Made by a program: the position numbers and the translations under genes
In this document: in pieces, positions 9,191-12,500 of the stretch
Numbering within the stretch: position 1 is the first letter of the stretch
Layout of the letters: each line of letters begins with the position of its first letter
The notes under the pieces: generated by a model
Seen by the model: the letters and a program-made list of their open reading frames with translations, nothing else
The model's database searches: none
Told to the model about the DNA's origin: nothing
From: Chrysomallon squamiferum
Lineage: Eukaryota; Mollusca; Gastropoda; Neomphalida; Peltospiridae
Direction: 5' to 3'
Assembly: GCA_012295275.1 (NCBI GenBank)
Contig: CM022674.1
Coordinates: forward strand, 3,095,742-3,108,241
DNA: 12,500 nucleotides

Positions 9191-9540
9191 AACGTGGGCA
9201 GCTTATTTTATCAAACACTTGGGCGGTATTGTGAAGATTAAATTGTTTAACAGTCTACTGAATCACAATTTTTTTTTTTTTACAAAACGAAAGAAATGTT
9301 AGCTTTTGTGTTTAACGTTTTCGTCGGTTAACTTTTTGTTTAAATGGCGAGATCATCTATCAAGGTCACGTGACGTAGCAGTCATTTTTGACGTGTGTTT
9401 TCAAGACCGCATATTGTAACAGTGGAGATTTTAGGTTAATGTGTCCTTATAATTAATGTACAGATCTGTTGACGTATGTACTTTAGATTAACCTTAATTG
9501 AATATATCGTTAGTCTAGTATTTTTGATGGTGGGGTGTTT
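9191..9540. other. Unique sequence with an E-box palindrome
   Basis: No gene is seen. A T-run lies at 9270-9281, AAATGGCG at 9342-9349 and GTCACGTGAC at 9365-9374. TGACGTAG overlaps the last of these, and TGACGTGTG follows near 9389. Confidence 0.5.
9365..9374. promoter_or_regulatory. GTCACGTGAC palindrome (CLEAR/M-box type E-box)
   Basis: This exact ten-base palindrome equals the core consensus bound by MiT/TFE factors such as TFEB in vertebrate lysosomal genes. It lies in the 4.6-kb intron of this CLCN6-like gene. The match is seen; regulatory use is inference. Confidence 0.35.
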
Positions 9541-9544
9541 GTCG

Positions 9545-9771
9545 TTGGTGTTGTTATACTGTTGTTGTTGTTGTTGTTGTTGCTAGTAGTACTAGTAGAC
9601 GTAGTTGTGGTAGTAGCAGGATTATTCATATTATTATTATTATTAGTCGCAGTAGTAGTAGTGGTAGCAGTAATATTGTTGTTCTGTTGTTGTTGTTATA
9701 GTGCTGTAATCGTTCTTCCTATTTTTGTTATTAGTTGCTAATGTTATGTTGTTATTTTAATTTTATTATTA

Positions 9772-9818
<47 letters not shown>

Positions 9819-9846
9819 GTTATTATCACATCATCATCATCATTAT
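9545..9846. repeat. Imperfect GTT/GTA/ATT tract followed by ATT microsatellite
   Basis: 9545-9700 mixes GTT, AGT, GTA and ATT units with many substitutions. 9765-9826 is nearly pure ATT, and a short ATC run lies at 9830-9843. The hydrophobic frame over 9535-9741 follows from the repeat. Confidence 0.9.
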
Positions 9847-9906
9847 TGCGTTCATTAGAATTGAAACAATTATTATAACCTCTGTTATCTTACTTTCCTT
9901 TCTTCC

Positions 9907-9908
<2 letters not shown>

Positions 9909-9991
<83 letters not shown>
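9909..9991. repeat. Pure TC microsatellite, about 81 bp
   Basis: An uninterrupted TC run of about 40 units follows a short TTCC stretch. It has the opposite orientation to the GA tract at 11085-11273 in the same intron. Confidence 0.97.
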
Positions 9992-9993
<2 letters not shown>

Positions 9994-10500
9994 TCCTGCA
10001 TCTCAATCACAACAAGTCTGTAATTCACACACAACCACGTATAACTAACTAACTCGCACGATGAAAATATTTCAAACACTCGATTATGGCTGATTGTAAC
10101 GAATTTCTCTTTCGAGAGACAGAAAAAATAAAAAAATAAAAAAATAAAAAATAAATGTTAAAAATAAAATACTGGTATCGCCACGTTTGACACATCCGAA
10201 ATTTTCTAATTATCGTCTATCAAATCTAGCTGGTCTTTGTTTAATCGTTACTGCACCCTTGCGAATTGCGTTGGAGCAAAGTTAATGTACGGCTTCAGTG
10301 GGATGGTGCGGCTGCGTGTGTTAGCTACGTCAGAAACAAACGGTTGAAGCTTTATTTAAAAGAGATGGGCCTATCTATCCACTGTAAGTACGAAACGTAC
10401 ATGTGTTTATCGGGCTCGTTATTTCCCACGTGTGTGTTGTATATTTCTCGTGAAATGCATCACAGTCTGAAGTGGACAATACACTGGGGCTGAAATCGAT
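9992..10500. other. Unique sequence, no supported gene
   Basis: An A5T-type run lies at 10126-10154. A 75-codon frame covers 10266-10493, and ACT|GTAAGT inside it (near 10381) resembles a donor. It has no convincing upstream acceptor and no recognisable domain, and it lies on the strand opposite the CLCN6-like gene. Confidence 0.45.
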
Positions 10501-10700
10501 GTGGCGTGGCAGTTTGTAAAACGGATTAATTTCCTTTCGCGCGCGCCTCGCTCGCCAGTTCTGATCTTTATTTCGCGAAGTCTTCTTCAGACGATCCTAA
10601 ACAATGCGTGACCCAGTCTGTTGCAGCGCTTAACATCTCTGCAGTTAAATAGCAATTTAAATATGCAAATTTAATGGTTTGTACATATCCACTAGATCAT
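10501..10700. other. CpG-rich patch in unique sequence
   Basis: 10538-10560 holds a CGCGCGCG run, with further CpG at 10573-10578. That is dense against the AT-rich surroundings, but no exon, TATA box or start could be tied to it. Confidence 0.4.
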
Positions 10701-10740
10701 CGGTACTGTTCGGTACTGTTCGGTAATGTTCGGTTCCGTT
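10701..10740. repeat. Four tandem 10-bp units, CGGTACTGTT
   Basis: Units 1 and 2 are identical. Unit 3 is CGGTAATGTT and unit 4 is CGGTTCCGTT. The ten-base period matches one DNA helical turn. It is too short to call functional. Confidence 0.9.
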
Positions 10741-10978
10741 TTTACGAAAATATTTCTTCGTTTCGGGTTATTTTCGATGAACGTTTTAATCAAATGGCGA
10801 TGAGAATACTGTCCTTTGTCTGGGTATTGTTTAAATACTTCTTGCTATTTTTTTTTGTCAGTGTACGTTATTCAAGTCGGCATGTTTCCCTTATAGATTC
10901 GCCATTTTACGAACAAATTTGATAAATTTGACATCTAACAATGTGTTAAGGTATTTGTTATTATTTAGATAATTTTTC

Positions 10979-11003
10979 AATATTTTTTTTTTCAAAAAAT
11001 ATT
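10979..11003. other. Perfect AT hairpin
   Basis: AATATTTTTT (10979-10988) and AAAAAATATT (10994-11003) pair fully around a 5-nt loop. It is not a terminator in this animal setting and may simply reflect AT content. Confidence 0.6.
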
Positions 11004-11083
11004 AGCGCGCATCTACAAAATATGCATCCCTCCCCCATAAACAGACCCTACATATATGCAGATATAAAATAGTTAATATATAA

Positions 11084-11084
<1 letters not shown>

Positions 11085-11159
<75 letters not shown>

Positions 11160-11187
11160 ACACACAGATAGAGTTAGAAAGAGAGAC

Positions 11188-11270
<83 letters not shown>

Positions 11271-11291
11271 AACAGACAGACAGACAGACAA
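11085..11291. repeat. Interrupted GA microsatellite ending in CAGA units
   Basis: GA units cover 11085-11273 with a break at about 11155-11190 (CA, GATA, AGTTAG, AAAG). Then CAGA units follow to 11291. In the sense transcript it is a CU tract starting about 130 nt after the donor of the 166-nt exon. Confidence 0.97.
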
Positions 11292-11423
11292 AATTAAAAA
11301 GAACGACGGAGAAAGCGTGAAAGAGAGCGCAGATAACAAAGATTAAAAGTACCAGTCGTTATCAGTTATGTAAAAGAAATATGTAAAAGATGAGAAACAT
11401 AATTACAAAAGTTAAAAACTCAC

Positions 11424-11589
11424 TGTGTTTTGTACGCATTCACTCAAGTCATTCTCTCTGTATTCGCTCAACGTTACGACAGGGAAAGCGTTGTGCACTG
11501 TCGTTTTGAGAATCTTGACAAGGGAGGCAACTCGTGTTTGAGGAAACACCACGACCAGTTTTCTGTCCATTATGTCTTTCGCTTTTAAC
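11424..11589 (-). CDS. CLCN6: CLCN6-like exon, start of CBS domain 1 (166 nt)
   Basis: This internal exon encodes the first strands and helices of CBS1 of a ClC-6 type chloride/proton exchanger, a cytosolic part of a late-endosomal membrane protein. The acceptor is a pyrimidine-rich tract ending ttctttacag, and the donor is ACA|gtgagt (complement of 11418-11423). After one G that completes an upstream codon, 55 codons are open to the donor, so the upstream intron is phase 2 and the downstream one phase 0. Residues 5-19 read DIMDRKLVVVFPQTR and 25-39 read KILKTTVHNAFPVVT. These match the ClC-6 pattern DIM..L..V.P.TR..SLV.IL.TTVH.AFPVVT better than ClC-7 does. The other minus-strand frame through the acceptor hits a TGA near 11450. 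Residues 40-55 begin the variable linker. Confidence 0.92.
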
Positions 11590-11812
11590 CTGTAAAGAAG
11601 GGATTACAGAAAGTGAAACGAGGATGTGGTATAAATACATTTCCACCCTTGTAAGTATTTATTTTTGTATTTATTTTTTTTTATTTTATTTTATTTTATT
11701 TTATTTTAATCTTTGTTGTTTTCAGTGTTAGCCTGCGTGTGTATCTGTCTTAACTAATAATGAAGTATAACAACAAAAGAGTACAATTACAGTTTAAAAT
11801 TGTCTTGATGTA
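11590..11812. other. Intron sequence upstream of the 166-nt exon
   Basis: On the minus strand this contains the acceptor and pyrimidine tract (11590-11620). TTTTA pentanucleotide units lie at about 11679-11709. The GTAAGT at 11649-11654 on plus lies on the antisense strand and is not used by this gene. Confidence 0.6.
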
Positions 11813-11908
11813 GTGACGTCATCGCATACATGCTGACCGAACATGGTATTAGAATAATTTAAAAATAAAATCTAGGCTATCAACCCGGTATCTACGCGAT
11901 GACGTCAC
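11813..11908. repeat. Inverted pair of GTGACGTCATCGC elements
   Basis: GTGACGTCATCGC at 11813-11825 is the exact reverse complement of GCGATGACGTCAC at 11896-11908. Each arm contains the CRE palindrome TGACGTCA (11814-11821 and 11900-11907). ACAATTACAGTT is directly repeated outside and overlapping the arms, at 11783-11794 and 11907-11918. The spacer of about 70 nt is AT-rich. It could be a small palindrome-ended insertion or a paired factor-binding site. Confidence 0.7.
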
Positions 11909-11918
11909 AATTACAGTT

Positions 11919-12500
11919 ATGAAGAAATTAAAAGGCAGAGTTCAAACGTTTTGTGTTTTATTTTGTTTCCATACATTGTTAATAGTGTCGATACCTGACC
12001 TTAGAAAACAAAACAATAACTTGTAAGAAGGAAGAATTTTATTACATCGTTTATACGTAATGTGACAGCTGTAAGTCAATATCTTATTCAACAGATACTT
12101 TAGTGTTCGTTGGTGTAGTATCATATAAAAGTAAGTATAGAAATACACTCATAGCGTAATGAAACATGCTGCTAGAAGTGAGTTAGTAATTCTTTTTCGT
12201 TTAGCAAAAGAAATATTCTTTGTGCCCCTTCCCCTAGACAGTATTTCGCCCCAATGCATTCCACTAAGAAAACATATGCCAATGAAAGGAATGATAAAGA
12301 CTTCTATTCGCGTGTTGTGTGATTAAGTATTAGACAAAGATCACAACAACTACTGGTAACAATAATAATGATGATGAGAAAGATGGTGATCATGATATTT
12401 GTTTTTAAGTTTGTACAATTTAAGACTTCGAAGCTTACTTAGACATAAATGTTATTATTAAAGCAACATTTTGAAAGACACTGTCATGTTTAATTCATCG
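11919..12500. other. Intron sequence, no exon found
   Basis: AT-rich unique DNA with a short GAT run near 12366-12387. I looked on minus for the ClC-6 exon that should precede the 166-nt one, with a WE-type sequence before the DIM motif, and did not find it. An acceptor-like ttttcttag at about 12265 on minus is followed by a short frame that stops. Confidence 0.5.

Noticed and set aside
10266-10493. 75-codon plus-strand frame with an internal donor-like GTAAGT
   Set aside because: No convincing acceptor, no recognised domain, and no partner exon on plus.
11449-11646. Minus-strand frame running through the acceptor of the 166-nt exon
   Set aside because: It is the wrong frame: it contains the exon but stops early, while the adjacent frame is open to the donor and matches ClC-6.
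11534-11731. Plus-strand frame with FCPLC..LLTC and a following GTAAGT, at first sight a zinc-ribbon exon
   Set aside because: It is antisense to the well-supported CLCN6-like exon, lacks a good acceptor, and has only a vague likeness to zinc-ribbon proteins.

Overview
This is AT-rich animal DNA, most likely from a lophotrochozoan such as a mollusc. That assignment is an inference from heavy simple-repeat load, multi-kilobase introns, a tRNA-derived SINE and animal splice signals. A crustacean is possible and the species cannot be told from the sequence. By adding up tract lengths, roughly a fifth of the window is microsatellite: ATT/GTT, GTAT, TC/GA, ATTT/GTTT, AAAC and GAT.

Under the repeats lies part of one gene on the minus strand, a homologue of CLCN6, the late-endosomal 2Cl-/H+ exchanger ClC-6. 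Three exons are readable in transcript order: 11589-11424 (166 nt), 6847-6804 (44 nt) and 5104-4987 (118 nt). Each has a good acceptor and donor. Their phases join without conflict (phase 2 in, 0, 2, 0 out) to give 109 codons of the first cytosolic CBS domain. The membrane part should lie beyond position 12500, and the second CBS domain and stop should lie before position 1. The rest of the window is therefore read as intron of this gene.

Layout: 1-4986 is the downstream intron, with GAT, GTAT, ATT and TC tracts, a degenerate tandem array of about 57 bp (2937-3230), a minus-strand SINE with an AAAC/AAAT tail (3730-4050) and an ATTT/GTTT tract. 4987-5104 is the 118-nt exon. 5105-6803 is an intron with T38 and a 65-bp duplication; its first bases after the 44-nt exon are AAT/GAT microsatellite. 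6804-6847 is the 44-nt exon. 6848-11423 is an intron with (ATT)12(GTT)12, large TC and GA tracts, a GTCACGTGAC site and a 10-bp tandem repeat. 11424-11589 is the 166-nt exon. 11590-12500 is the preceding intron, with a paired TGACGTCA element.

No RNA gene, CRISPR array, phage, bacterial or viral gene was seen. The long open frames in the window are mostly translated microsatellites.
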